Shown here: positions 28,341 to 37,600 of the stretch, in pieces | Numbering within the stretch: position 1 is the first letter of the stretch | Layout of the letters: each line of letters opens with the position of its first letter | Source: Acidobacteriota bacterium | GTDB taxonomy: Bacteria > Acidobacteriota > Blastocatellia > Pyrinomonadales > Pyrinomonadaceae | Reading direction: 5' to 3' | Length of the DNA stretch: 64,000 nt | Assembly: GCA_025463125.1 (NCBI GenBank) | Contig: JAOAPX010000136.1 | Location: forward strand, 21,171 to 85,170 | Position numbers and translations under genes: made by a program | Notes under the pieces: generated by a model | The model's database searches: none | What the model saw: the letters and a program-made list of their open reading frames with translations, nothing else | Told to the model about the DNA's origin: nothing

Positions 28341-30455
28341 TTGCCGACTATGAAAGCATTTTCAACAGAAAACATTAGAAATCTGGCTGTCATTGGTCAC
28401 GGCGACGCGGGTAAAACTCAGCTTGTGAGTTCGCTGCTCTACGTTGCCGGTGCGACTGCGCGTTGGGGAAAAGTTGATGAAGGAACCACCATCACCGATT
28501 ATGAAGAAGACTCGATTGAACGAAAGGTAACGCTTAATAACAATTTTGCCCACCTCGAGCATAAAAACACAAAGATAAACCTCATCGATACTCCCGGCTA
28601 CGCCGCGTTCGTTTCGCACGCGCGCCCCGCGCTTCGCGTCGCAGACTGCGCTCTCGTCGTCGTTGACGGCGTCAACGGCATTGAAGTTCAGACGGAAAAA
28701 ACATGGTCATACGCTAACGAATTCCTTTTGCCGCGTTTTATGGTCGTCAACAAAATGGAAAAGGAACGCGCCGATTTCGGGCACGCGCTCGATACGGCGA
28801 CGCATAGTTTCGCCCGTTCGATCGTTCCGTTTACGCTGCCGATCGGGCAGGAAGCGAATTTTCGCGGCGTAGTCGATGTCGTTCATCAAAAAGCTTACGA
28901 ATTCGATGAAAAAGGAAAAGCAAATGAAATTCCGATTCCCGAACAAGGGCGCGACGTTTTCGAATCGACAAGAGAAAGATTAATTGAAATCGTCGCCGAA
29001 TCGGACGACGCGCTGATGGAAAAATATTTCGAAAACGGAACTTTAGACGAAGAAGATATTTACTCCAACCTGGCAAAAGCCATCGCCAACAGCAAGCTCT
29101 GCCCGGTTTACGCCGTTTCTTCTTATAATTTAATCGGACTTTCGATTCTGCTCGATCACATCGTTGAATTTGCGCCGAATCCGGCAACCCACGAAGCCGA
29201 ATACGGAAACGAAGTCGTCGGCAGTTTATTAGATCGACCGAAGCGCCGCTACAGCAGCGATGAACCGTTTTCGGCTTACGTTTTCCGCACGATTGCCGAT
29301 CCTTTTGCCGGTCGCATCAACGTGATGAAAATAGTTTCCGGGAAAATCTCTGCCGACGCCGCCGTTCTTAATTCGAGCCGCGAGTTCGTCGAACGACTAG
29401 GCGCGCTTCACGTTATTCAAGGCAAAAATCTCGACAAAGTAAATGAAGCGCAAACCGGCGACATCATCGCGGTCGTCAAATTAAAAGACACGCAAACCGG
29501 CGACACTTTGTGCGACAAGGCGAACCCGATAACTTACCCGTCGGTCGAATATCCGGAAGCCGCTATTTCTTTTGCCATCGAGCCGAAATCACGCGCTGAC
29601 GAAGATAAAATTTCCGCCGCGCTGCATAAAATTTTAGAAGAAGACCCGAGTCTGCATTTCGACCGCGACGCGCAAACCAAAGAATTTATTTTAAGCGGTT
29701 CGGGACAACTTCATATCGAGACCGTTGTTGATAAATTAAAAAATCGTTACCACGTCGAAGTCGCTCTGCATCCGCCGAAAGTTCCTTATAAAGAAACTAT
29801 TACCGCGCAGGTCGAAGTTCAGGGACGGCATAAAAAACAATCGGGCGGACGCGGACAATTCGGCGACTGCAAATGCGTTTTCGAGCCGTTAGAGCGCGGC
29901 GCAGGTTTTGAATTCGTTGACAAAATCTTCGGCGGCGCGATTCCGCAAAATTTCCGTCCTGCAATCGAAAAAGGCATTGTCGAAGCGGCGCAAGGCGGCG
30001 CGGTCGCAGGCTATCCGCTCGTAGATTTCAAAGTCACGCTCATCGACGGAAGTTATCACACGGTCGATTCCGACGAACATTCATTCAGAGCGGCGGGCAG
30101 AAAAGCGTTTCGCAATGCAATTGAAAAAGCGCGCCCGACGCTGCTCGAACCGGTGATGGATGTCGAGGTTTTTACGCCGCTGGAAGTTTCCGGTGATATT
30201 ATGGGCGATCTCAATTCGCGCCGCGGACGCGTTTCGGGAATGGATATGCGCGGCAAACAGCAGGTTATCAAAGCGCAGGTTCCGCTGTCGGAAATGCTCG
30301 ATTATCAATCGAAACTGAACTCGATCACGCAGGCGCGCGGCTCGTATCATATGCAGTTTTCGCATTACGATCCGCTTCCGGGGAATTTAGCGAACAAAGT
30401 AATCGATGAAGCGAGAGCGGCGGGCAGAATTCGCGTTCAAGAGGAAGACGAGTAA
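28341..30455 (+). CDS. Elongation factor G-like translational GTPase (EF-G paralogue)
   Basis: NLAVIGHGDAGKTQLVSSLLYVAGATARWGKVDEGTTITDYEEDSIERKVTLNNNFA...INLIDTPGYAAFV; VNKMEKERADF; C-terminal EF-G domains IV/V. Confidence 0.92.
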   Translation: MPTMKAFSTENIRNLAVIGHGDAGKTQLVSSLLYVAGATARWGKVDEGTTITDYEEDSIERKVTLNNNFAHLEHKNTKINLIDTPGYAAFVSHARPALRVADCALVVVDGVNGIEVQTEKTWSYANEFLLPRFMVVNKMEKERADFGHALDTATHSFARSIVPFTLPIGQEANFRGVVDVVHQKAYEFDEKGKANEIPIPEQGRDVFESTRERLIEIVAESDDALMEKYFENGTLDEEDIYSNLAKAIANSKLCPVYAVSSYNLIGLSILLDHIVEFAPNPATHEAEYGNEVVGSLLDRPKRRYSSDEPFSAYVFRTIADPFAGRINVMKIVSGKISADAAVLNSSREFVERLGALHVIQGKNLDKVNEAQTGDIIAVVKLKDTQTGDTLCDKANPITYPSVEYPEAAISFAIEPKSRADEDKISAALHKILEEDPSLHFDRDAQTKEFILSGSGQLHIETVVDKLKNRYHVEVALHPPKVPYKETITAQVEVQGRHKKQSGGRGQFGDCKCVFEPLERGAGFEFVDKIFGGAIPQNFRPAIEKGIVEAAQGGAVAGYPLVDFKVTLIDGSYHTVDSDEHSFRAAGRKAFRNAIEKARPTLLEPVMDVEVFTPLEVSGDIMGDLNSRRGRVSGMDMRGKQQVIKAQVPLSEMLDYQSKLNSITQARGSYHMQFSHYDPLPGNLANKVIDEARAAGRIRVQEEDE

Positions 30456-30466
30456 GAGCGATTGCG

Positions 30467-30572
30467 AATTACGAATTACGAATAAGTGAAGATTGTTTTT
30501 ATCGTTTGAAAGTAATTAACGGTTCAAACACAAAGAAAAGTAAATCAATTGTTCGATTCGTAATTCGTAATT
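30467..30572. repeat. Intergenic palindrome (AATTACGAATTACGAAT family)
   Basis: AATTACGAATTACGAAT (30467-30483) and its perfect complement ATTCGTAATTCGTAATT (30556-30572), between convergent genes. Confidence 0.9.
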
Positions 30573-30592
30573 TGAAATTTGAAATTCTCAAA

Positions 30593-31660
30593 TCAATCTA
30601 AAAGCGTTCCTTCGATTCCGACGGGAATTGAATAGACCGAGTTGTTTGTGGCGACGATCATTTCGCCTTTTCTTGTAAAGCAAAGTCCGACGACGTTCAT
30701 CCCGGCAACGAACATTTCGGCGGATTCGGCTTTCGGCGCGATTCGGGCGATGCCGTGTTTGCCTTGAAAGCAGGCGGCGACGTAAAGATTGCCCTGTTTG
30801 TCGAAAGCCAAGCCCTGCGGTCTGCCGAAACCGCGAAAATATTTTTCTTCGAAACCGTCTTCATCAATCACGTAAACGGCGTCAAAACTTGCAAGCCCGG
30901 GCGCGGTCACGTAAAGCCTGTTGTCTGTGCCGAATGCCAAATGATAAGCCGACACCGAAGGCTCCAGAACGGCGAAAGATTCGTGCGCGCCGAATTCCCT
31001 GACGCGGTAAATCGTTCCGCTGCGATCGCCGACATACATAACATCTTCTTTATCAAAAGCTATTCCGGTCGCAATTCCGAGGCTCGTCGAATAAGGCACG
31101 ACTTCCTCATCACGATTAATTCGGCAAACTTCGCCGTCCGAGCGATTCGTCGCAAACAGGTTGCCGCTTCGGTTAAAAGCGACGGCTGTCGGGTTGAGAA
31201 TTTCGGCGGGCATTTCGCTTAAAAAACCGTCGGTTTCGATTCGAAACATTGTCACCGGCAATTGCTGCCCGCGCGAGCCGGAACGCGTAACTATAATCGA
31301 ATCGTCGCGCGGATCGATTGCCGGATTAGCGACGATATGCAAATTATCCGCCAGTTTTTTTCCGGTCGTGTAATTTACGCTTTCGCTGCGCTCGCCGTCG
31401 CTTTCCAGATAAATCTCAGTCCCGGATTCATTCAAATCAGCAGGAATAATCGCCAGTATTCTCGTCTCCGAGGCTCCGACCAGCCGGGCGCGTTTTCCGC
31501 CGATAATGCATGCGTAATCGCCGTCCGCGTTAAGTCGAAAATTTTCACATTCTATCGTAATTTCACCGCCGGCAATCGCATACGGCGGATAAACGGAATT
31601 TATTCTGCCTGCTTTATTCATTATTTGTCTCCAAACTAAAACTTTGATTTTACGATGCAA
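30593..31660 (-). CDS. IPT/TIG-domain plus NHL/SMP-30-like beta-propeller protein
   Basis: INSVYPPYAIAGGEITIECENF (IPT/TIG-like); repeated NLFATNRSDGEV / VMYVGDRSGTIY / NLYVAACFQG propeller units. Confidence 0.75.
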   Translation of the reverse strand: MHRKIKVLVWRQIMNKAGRINSVYPPYAIAGGEITIECENFRLNADGDYACIIGGKRARLVGASETRILAIIPADLNESGTEIYLESDGERSESVNYTTGKKLADNLHIVANPAIDPRDDSIIVTRSGSRGQQLPVTMFRIETDGFLSEMPAEILNPTAVAFNRSGNLFATNRSDGEVCRINRDEEVVPYSTSLGIATGIAFDKEDVMYVGDRSGTIYRVREFGAHESFAVLEPSVSAYHLAFGTDNRLYVTAPGLASFDAVYVIDEDGFEEKYFRGFGRPQGLAFDKQGNLYVAACFQGKHGIARIAPKAESAEMFVAGMNVVGLCFTRKGEMIVATNNSVYSIPVGIEGTLLD

Positions 31661-31807
31661 AACGGTAACTGTCTATCGTTCGCAAAATAAATGTTGACGC
31701 TTCTCTTTCCGACAAGTTAAAATTGTTTTTGACGGTTTGTACTTATATTATATTCCAATCTAAAATCTTTCCGGACCGAAACCGTTAAATTTCTAAAACT
31801 TCTTTAT

Positions 31808-32962
31808 ATGGCAAGCAGAATTGATGATTTATTGCGGATGGCGATGAGCTTTGGCGCATCTGATTTACATTTGCGTGCAGGCTCTTATCCGGTCATACGC
31901 GTTAACGGCGAACTTCGTCCGCTTTCAGGCGTTATGCGAATGACGCAGGACGAAACGCTGGAAATGGCTTTTTCGATGATGTCGAATCGCCAGAAACAAC
32001 ACTTTAAAGAGGTTTACGAAGTTGATATAGGTTACGGCGTTTCCGGTTTAGGACGTTTTCGCGTCAATATTTTTCAGCAAAGAAATTCAATCGGAATAGT
32101 CGCGCGCGTCATTTCCGACACGGTAAAAAGTTTCAACGATCTGGGACTTCCGCCGATTTTACATAAAATCGCTGAAGAACAGCGCGGCTTGATTCTGGTT
32201 ACGGGAACGACCGGTTCCGGAAAATCAACGACTTTATCTTCGATCGTCGATTACATTAATCAAACCCGCAACAGCCATATCGTCACGGTCGAAGACCCGA
32301 TCGAATTTCTTCATAAAGACAAAAAATCATTTATCACGCAGCGCGAAGTCGATGTCGATACGCGTTCGTTTGCCGAAGCTCTGCGCGGCTCGCTTCGACA
32401 AGACCCTGACGTTATTCTCGTCGGTGAAATGCGCGATCTGGAAACGATCGAAACGGCGCTCGTTGCCGCCGAAACAGGTCATCTCGTGCTTTCCACGCTT
32501 CATACGCTCGACGCTTCGGAAACCTTAACGCGCATTATCTCGGCTTTTCCGCCGTATCAGCAGAAATCTATCAGAATCCAGTTAGCCGGATTGCTTAAAG
32601 CCGTCGTTTCTCAGCGTTTGATGAAATCTGCGAAAGGAAATTCCCGCATCCCGGCAGTTGAAGTTTTGATTTCGACGCCGCTCATTCGCGATTATATTCT
32701 GCACGAAGACAAAACTTCGCAGATTCGCGACGCGATCTCCGCCGGAACTTCGCAATACGGAATGCAAACTTTCGATCAATCCCTGTTTTATCTTTATCAA
32801 TCCGGGCTCATCCCGCTCGAAGAAGCTTTGCGCGGATCGACCAACCCCGACGAATTCCGTCTGAGACTTGCCGGAATCCAAAATACCGCGGCGCACGCGA
32901 AAGAAGAAATGGAAAAAATGAGCGGCGTCGGAAAAGTCAATGATTTGATCTCGAGAATGTAA
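31808..32962 (+). CDS. pilT: Twitching motility ATPase PilT
   Basis: ASDLHLRAGSYPVIRVNGEL; GLILVTGTTGSGKSTTLSSIVDYIN; AETGHLVLSTLHTLDASETLTRII. Confidence 0.95.
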   Translation: MASRIDDLLRMAMSFGASDLHLRAGSYPVIRVNGELRPLSGVMRMTQDETLEMAFSMMSNRQKQHFKEVYEVDIGYGVSGLGRFRVNIFQQRNSIGIVARVISDTVKSFNDLGLPPILHKIAEEQRGLILVTGTTGSGKSTTLSSIVDYINQTRNSHIVTVEDPIEFLHKDKKSFITQREVDVDTRSFAEALRGSLRQDPDVILVGEMRDLETIETALVAAETGHLVLSTLHTLDASETLTRIISAFPPYQQKSIRIQLAGLLKAVVSQRLMKSAKGNSRIPAVEVLISTPLIRDYILHEDKTSQIRDAISAGTSQYGMQTFDQSLFYLYQSGLIPLEEALRGSTNPDEFRLRLAGIQNTAAHAKEEMEKMSGVGKVNDLISRM

Positions 32963-32964
32963 TT

Positions 32965-33066
32965 GCGAGTCGGCGGGAAGCACACAAGAAGCCGCAGAAA
33001 GCAGAAAAATGACGGATATTTTATAGATATTCTTAAAAACTATCCGCCGACTTGCCGCCGACTCGC
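32965..33066. repeat. Intergenic imperfect palindrome between convergent genes
   Basis: GCGAGTCGGCGGGAAG (32965-32980) versus CTTGCCGCCGACTCGC (33051-33066), 15/16 pairing; inner gacggata / tatccgcc also pairs. Confidence 0.85.
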
Positions 33067-33071
33067 CGAGA

Positions 33072-33995
33072 CTACAAAAACATCTCGCCTTTTGCCACGA
33101 TCACCGCGCTTCCGCCGATTTTCACGCGTTCGACATTTCCCTTTTCGCCAGTAACTTCAGCAAATATTCGGCTCGGACGGTTCATAAAATCGCCCTGCTC
33201 GATTGTAAATTTCGCCGCGTTCCCGTCCTTTTTAAATGCGTCGTGATGTATTAAATAACCGGATAGCGAGCCGGCGGCGCTTCCCGTTGCCGCGTCTTCG
33301 GCTATTCCGTCGTCGGGCGCGAAAAATCGCGCGTGCGCTTTTGAATCTTCTTCTTTTGTTTCAAACGTGAAGGCGTAACAGCCGATCGCTTCGCGCGCGA
33401 GATAAATTTCGCTCAAAAGACCGGAATTTATGCGGCAACGGCTCAAGGCAGCGAGCGATTTCACGGGAACCGCCAGAGCTTTTATTCCGGTTGAAACGAC
33501 CTGAACCGGCAAATTTTCCGAATAACTTAAGTCTTCAAGGTTTAATCCGAGTCCTTCGGCTAATTTTCGAATTTCAACTTCATCCGTAATGCCTGCAAAA
33601 GTTTCAAACTTTCCCTGCGTCATAACGACCTGAAACGGTTTACTGTTCTTAAACTCGATTTCTACCGGCAAAACGCCCAAATTCAATTGCTGCGTTATTT
33701 GAACAAAACCGTTTTCCTCGGGCGGCACAACGCCGAGATGCGCCAAAAGATTCCAGGTTCCGACGACCGGATGACCGGCAAGCGGCAATTCCCGGCGCGG
33801 AGTAAAAATTCTGAGCCGACGAAGAGCCTCATTTGAAGGCAGAACGAAAACCGTCTCGCTTAAATTCATTTCATTGGCGATTTGCTGCATTTCGGCGCCC
33901 GTCAGACCTTCGGCTTCGGGAAAAACAGCGAGCGGATTGCCGCAAAAGGCTTTTTCCGTAAAGACATCGAGTTGATAAAAGGTATATGTTCGCAT
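33072..33995 (-). CDS. PhzF-family phenazine biosynthesis-like isomerase
   Basis: YTFYQLDVFTEKAFCGNPLAVFPEAEGLTGAEMQQIANEMNLSETVFV; DDGIAEDAATGSAAGSLSGYLI. Confidence 0.92.
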   Translation of the reverse strand: MRTYTFYQLDVFTEKAFCGNPLAVFPEAEGLTGAEMQQIANEMNLSETVFVLPSNEALRRLRIFTPRRELPLAGHPVVGTWNLLAHLGVVPPEENGFVQITQQLNLGVLPVEIEFKNSKPFQVVMTQGKFETFAGITDEVEIRKLAEGLGLNLEDLSYSENLPVQVVSTGIKALAVPVKSLAALSRCRINSGLLSEIYLAREAIGCYAFTFETKEEDSKAHARFFAPDDGIAEDAATGSAAGSLSGYLIHHDAFKKDGNAAKFTIEQGDFMNRPSRIFAEVTGEKGNVERVKIGGSAVIVAKGEMFL

Positions 33996-34097
33996 TTTTT
34001 AATTATCCGCATTAATTGTTTTCAGAACAAATACATTCCCGGCGCGGCGAAAGTTTTTTGCAAATATCGATTTTTTAAGCATTTTCACAACATCGTC

Positions 34098-34127
34098 TTG
34101 ACACGAAACCCGTTAGACGTGTAAATT
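34098..34127 (+). promoter_or_regulatory. Putative sigma70-type promoter of rpsA
   Basis: TTGACA (34098-34103), 18-bp spacer, TAAATT (34122-34127), about 220 bp upstream of the rpsA ATG. Confidence 0.45.
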
Positions 34128-34345
34128 TTAGTTTTATCCGGTCAAGCAAAGAATTTAGGATTTAAGCGACAATGAGTGCTCTTCTCTACCATCTTAAAAA
34201 AATTTCTCGTTAAATTATTACGAATGGTTCGGCACTTTTGCCTCAGGCTTAAACCAATGCATTTTTTTTGCCCTTAAGACGGATGAAATCAAACGCGCGT
34301 TTTTTACAAAGCAATTTTAATAGAAGGAAGTTAATATAAGGCTAA

Positions 34346-36562
34346 ATGGCAAACGAGGTTAATAATCAAACCGAAGAAACGGCAACGCCGGATAATTCGG
34401 GTACAGAACAGGCAACGAATTCTGCTGCTGCAGCGGCGGAAAGCAATACAGATAATACAGCTGTCGATAATTTTTCCGACGAATCGGAAAATAATGCCGA
34501 CATTGATTTCGGCTCGATTCTCGAACAATTCGAGCAGGAACAAACTGTTTATCACTCAGGCGAATTGGTAACCGGCACAGTTGTCGGTATTTCCGACCGC
34601 GGTGTTTTAGTTGATTTCGGCTATAAATCCGAAGGCATTGCTCCGATCGAAGATTTCACTTCGCCGAGCGGTGAAGTCACCGTCAAGCGAGGCGATCAAA
34701 TCGAGGTCGTTATCCGAACCATACATTCGGGCGATGCGCCGCCGCAGCTTTCACGCGGCGATGCGGTTTCACGCAAATCGTGGGGCGAAATCGAAACGGC
34801 TTACAATGCCGGCACACCGATCAAAGGTTATGTCATAGACAAAACCAAAGGCGGTTTGCGCGTTGACATCAACGGCGTCGAGGCTTTTCTGCCCGGCTCG
34901 CAAGTTGATTCGCGTCCGATTCGCAACCTTGATTCGTTCAAAGGTCAGGAAATCGAAGCTAAGATTATCAAATTCAGCCGTCGCCGAAATAACATCGTTT
35001 TGTCGCGCAAAGCCCTGACCGATGAAGTTGTTAATCAACAGAAGAGCGAAACTTTGAGCCAGATCGAAGTCGGCTACGTCGTCGAAGGAACGATCAAGAA
35101 TCTGACCGAATACGGCGCGTTTGTCGATATCGGCGGAATTGACGGCTTGCTTCACGTGACGGATATGTCATGGGGCAGACTTCACAATCCGGCTGAGCAA
35201 TTTAAGGTCGGCGAACAGATTCAGGTTAAAGTATTAAAGCTCGACCGCGAAAAGGAAAAAGTTTCCCTCGGCTACAAGCAATTGCTGCCGGATCCCTGGT
35301 CAACGGTTAACGAAGTTTACCCGGTTGATTCGAAAGTTACCGGAAAGGTTTCTTCAGTTACGGATTACGGCGTTTTCGTCGAACTCGAGCCGGGCGTCGA
35401 AGGCTTGGTTCACGTTTCGGAAATTTCATGGTCGAAACGATCGAAAAGCCCGAAAAAACTTTTCAATCCCGGCGATGAAGTCGAAGTTCAGGTACTCGGA
35501 ACCGATACGGTTGACCGCCGCATCAGCCTCGGCATGAAACAATTGCAGGTGAATCCGTGGCAGACAGTCGAACAGCGCTACCCGGTCGGAACGAAAGTTC
35601 GCGGTAAAGTTCGCAATTTAACCGATTTCGGCGCGTTTATCGAACTCGAAGACGGAATCGACGGGCTCGTACACGTTTCCGACATCACATGGGCTAAAAA
35701 GGTAAAACATCCGAAGGAAGTTTTGAAACGCGATCAGGAAGTCGATGCTATCGTTACCAATATCGACAAGCACGGACAAAGATTATCGCTTTCGATCAAA
35801 GAATTGACGCCGAGCGCATGGGAAACCTTTGTCGCGACGCATCGCGCGGGTGATATCGTTCGCGGAAAAATTTCGCGATTTGCCGGATTCGGTGTTTTTG
35901 TCGAACTCGAAGAAGGACTCGAAGGCTTGTGTCATATTTCCGAGCTTTCCGATGAAAGAGTCGATCGTCCGGAATCGGTCGTATCGCTCGGTCAGGAAAT
36001 GGACTTTAAAATCCTGCGTATCGAACATGAAGATCAAAGAATCGGACTTTCCGCACGCGCTGTCGGTAAAGAAGACGAGCCGGTTGTCGATACTAAAATG
36101 TATTCGACCGAAGCGAAAGGCGGAATGGCTTCGCTCGGAGAGCTTGCCAATCTGAAATTCGGTCGCGGCGCAGTAGAAGAGCCGAAAGAAGAGGAAGCTA
36201 AAGAAGAGGAAGCCAAAGAAGACCAATCGGCAGCTTCGGAAAACACAGGCGAATCAGAAAACGAATCTGCTGCTGACGCAGAACAAACCGCTCCGGAAAC
36301 AACTACGGAAACAACTACGGAAACGACTTCAGAAACAACTTCGGAGGCGCCTGAAGCTTCAGAAACGACTACGGAAACGACTACGGAAACAACTTCGGAG
36401 GCGCCTGAAGCTTCCGAAGCAACAGGCGAAGCTACTGATGACAGCTCATCGGATGAAACAGCGACTGAGGCTTCAGACGAAGCGGCTAATTCTGAAACAG
36501 CAAACGAAAGCACTGAAAACGGAGCGAATTCTGCCGAAAATGCTGATGAAAAATCAGCTTAA
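34346..36562 (+). CDS. rpsA: 30S ribosomal protein S1 (six S1 domains) with a repetitive acidic/Thr-rich C-terminal tail
   Basis: Six S1 units (e.g. GYVVEGTIKNLTEYGAFVDIGGIDGLLHVTDMSW); tail ETTTETTTETTSETTSEAPEASETTTETTTETTSEAPEASEATGE. Confidence 0.95.
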   Translation: MANEVNNQTEETATPDNSGTEQATNSAAAAAESNTDNTAVDNFSDESENNADIDFGSILEQFEQEQTVYHSGELVTGTVVGISDRGVLVDFGYKSEGIAPIEDFTSPSGEVTVKRGDQIEVVIRTIHSGDAPPQLSRGDAVSRKSWGEIETAYNAGTPIKGYVIDKTKGGLRVDINGVEAFLPGSQVDSRPIRNLDSFKGQEIEAKIIKFSRRRNNIVLSRKALTDEVVNQQKSETLSQIEVGYVVEGTIKNLTEYGAFVDIGGIDGLLHVTDMSWGRLHNPAEQFKVGEQIQVKVLKLDREKEKVSLGYKQLLPDPWSTVNEVYPVDSKVTGKVSSVTDYGVFVELEPGVEGLVHVSEISWSKRSKSPKKLFNPGDEVEVQVLGTDTVDRRISLGMKQLQVNPWQTVEQRYPVGTKVRGKVRNLTDFGAFIELEDGIDGLVHVSDITWAKKVKHPKEVLKRDQEVDAIVTNIDKHGQRLSLSIKELTPSAWETFVATHRAGDIVRGKISRFAGFGVFVELEEGLEGLCHISELSDERVDRPESVVSLGQEMDFKILRIEHEDQRIGLSARAVGKEDEPVVDTKMYSTEAKGGMASLGELANLKFGRGAVEEPKEEEAKEEEAKEDQSAASENTGESENESAADAEQTAPETTTETTTETTSETTSEAPEASETTTETTTETTSEAPEASEATGEATDDSSSDETATEASDEAANSETANESTENGANSAENADEKSA
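36307..36414 (+). repeat. 54-bp in-frame tandem duplication in the rpsA tail
   Basis: Copy 1 36307-36360 and copy 2 36361-36414 share ...acaacttcggaggcgcctgaagcttc; each also holds 12-bp gaaac(a/g)actacg-type subrepeats. Confidence 0.85.
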
Positions 36563-36611
36563 AAATATTCTTTGATACTAATTTAAGGTCAGAGAGAGGA
36601 AAAAAGTAGAG

Positions 36612-36893
36612 ATGACAAAAGCAGATTTAGTAGAAAGAGTCGCCAAAGAAGCCGATATGACCAAAAAGGATGCCGAGCAATTAGTCGAGATCATTTTTGA
36701 CAGCATTATCGCTTCATTAAATAAAGGCGAAAAAATCGAGCTTCGCGGCTTCGGCAGCTTCCGTGTTCGCCAGCGCAACGCTCGAAAAGGACGTAATCCT
36801 AAAACCGGCGATTCGGTTAATATTCCAGCCAAACGCGTAGCTTATTTCAAACCCGGAAAGGAATTGAAAGAAGTTATAAACGATGAGAAATAA
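36612..36893 (+). CDS. HU/IHF-family DNA-binding protein
   Basis: MTKADLVERVAKEADMTKKDAEQLVEIIFDSI...GEKIELRGFGSFRVRQRNARKGRNPKTGDSVNIPAKRVAYFKPGKELKE. Confidence 0.96.
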   Translation: MTKADLVERVAKEADMTKKDAEQLVEIIFDSIIASLNKGEKIELRGFGSFRVRQRNARKGRNPKTGDSVNIPAKRVAYFKPGKELKEVINDEK

Positions 36894-36907
36894 AGGGTTA
36901 TAAAACA

Positions 36908-37402
36908 GTGGATGTATTGTGGAGTCCCTGGCGATACGATTACATCAAAAACGGTGAGCAAAAACCGGCGGCTGATTCCAGCGGGTGCGTTTTTTGCGAT
37001 ATCTTAAAAAGCTCGGCTTCCGATAAAGAAAAATATATTCTTTATCGAGCCGAGCATAATTTTGTCATTTTAAATATTTATCCGTATATTTCCGGACATT
37101 TAATGATCGTTCCTTTTTCTCACATCGCCGATTTGGACCGAGCCGAAAAAGCGATCACAGACGAATTGATGGATTTAACCAAGCTTTGCCAGAAGGCTTT
37201 GCGCGAAGCTTATCAGCCGAACGGATTTAATCTCGGAATGAATTTAGGCAAAGCGGGCGGCGCGGGCGTTGCCGAACATTTTCATATGCACATCCTTCCG
37301 CGCTGGGTCGGTGACGCGAATTTTATGACCGCCGTCGGAGAAACCCGAACGATTCCGGAATCCTTGCAAACAAGTTACGAAAAGCTGAAAGACAAATTCT
37401 AG
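36908..37402 (+). CDS. HIT-family hydrolase (GTG start)
   Basis: WSPWRYDYIKN...GCVFCDIL; HFHMHILPRWVGDANFM. Confidence 0.94.
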   Translation: MDVLWSPWRYDYIKNGEQKPAADSSGCVFCDILKSSASDKEKYILYRAEHNFVILNIYPYISGHLMIVPFSHIADLDRAEKAITDELMDLTKLCQKALREAYQPNGFNLGMNLGKAGGAGVAEHFHMHILPRWVGDANFMTAVGETRTIPESLQTSYEKLKDKF

Positions 37403-37600
37403 TTTTTTAGAAGCATTTCCGCGTAGTTCTGACAACGTCGCCGGTCTTTAAAAGCCTTTCCAAACTTCCCTATCAAATAATTTCAGAGAATTTGCCGCGA
37501 AAAAAAAACTAAAATCGCGAAAAGCGAAAACCATTAAAATTTTGGTTTATTTTTTGTTTATTCAGCGTATTTGGCGGGAAATTTAAATTGATTTTATAAA

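Noticed and set aside
36034-36513. Ser/Val-rich 159-aa minus-strand ORF
   Set aside because: Antisense of the repetitive rpsA tail; low complexity explains the long open frame.
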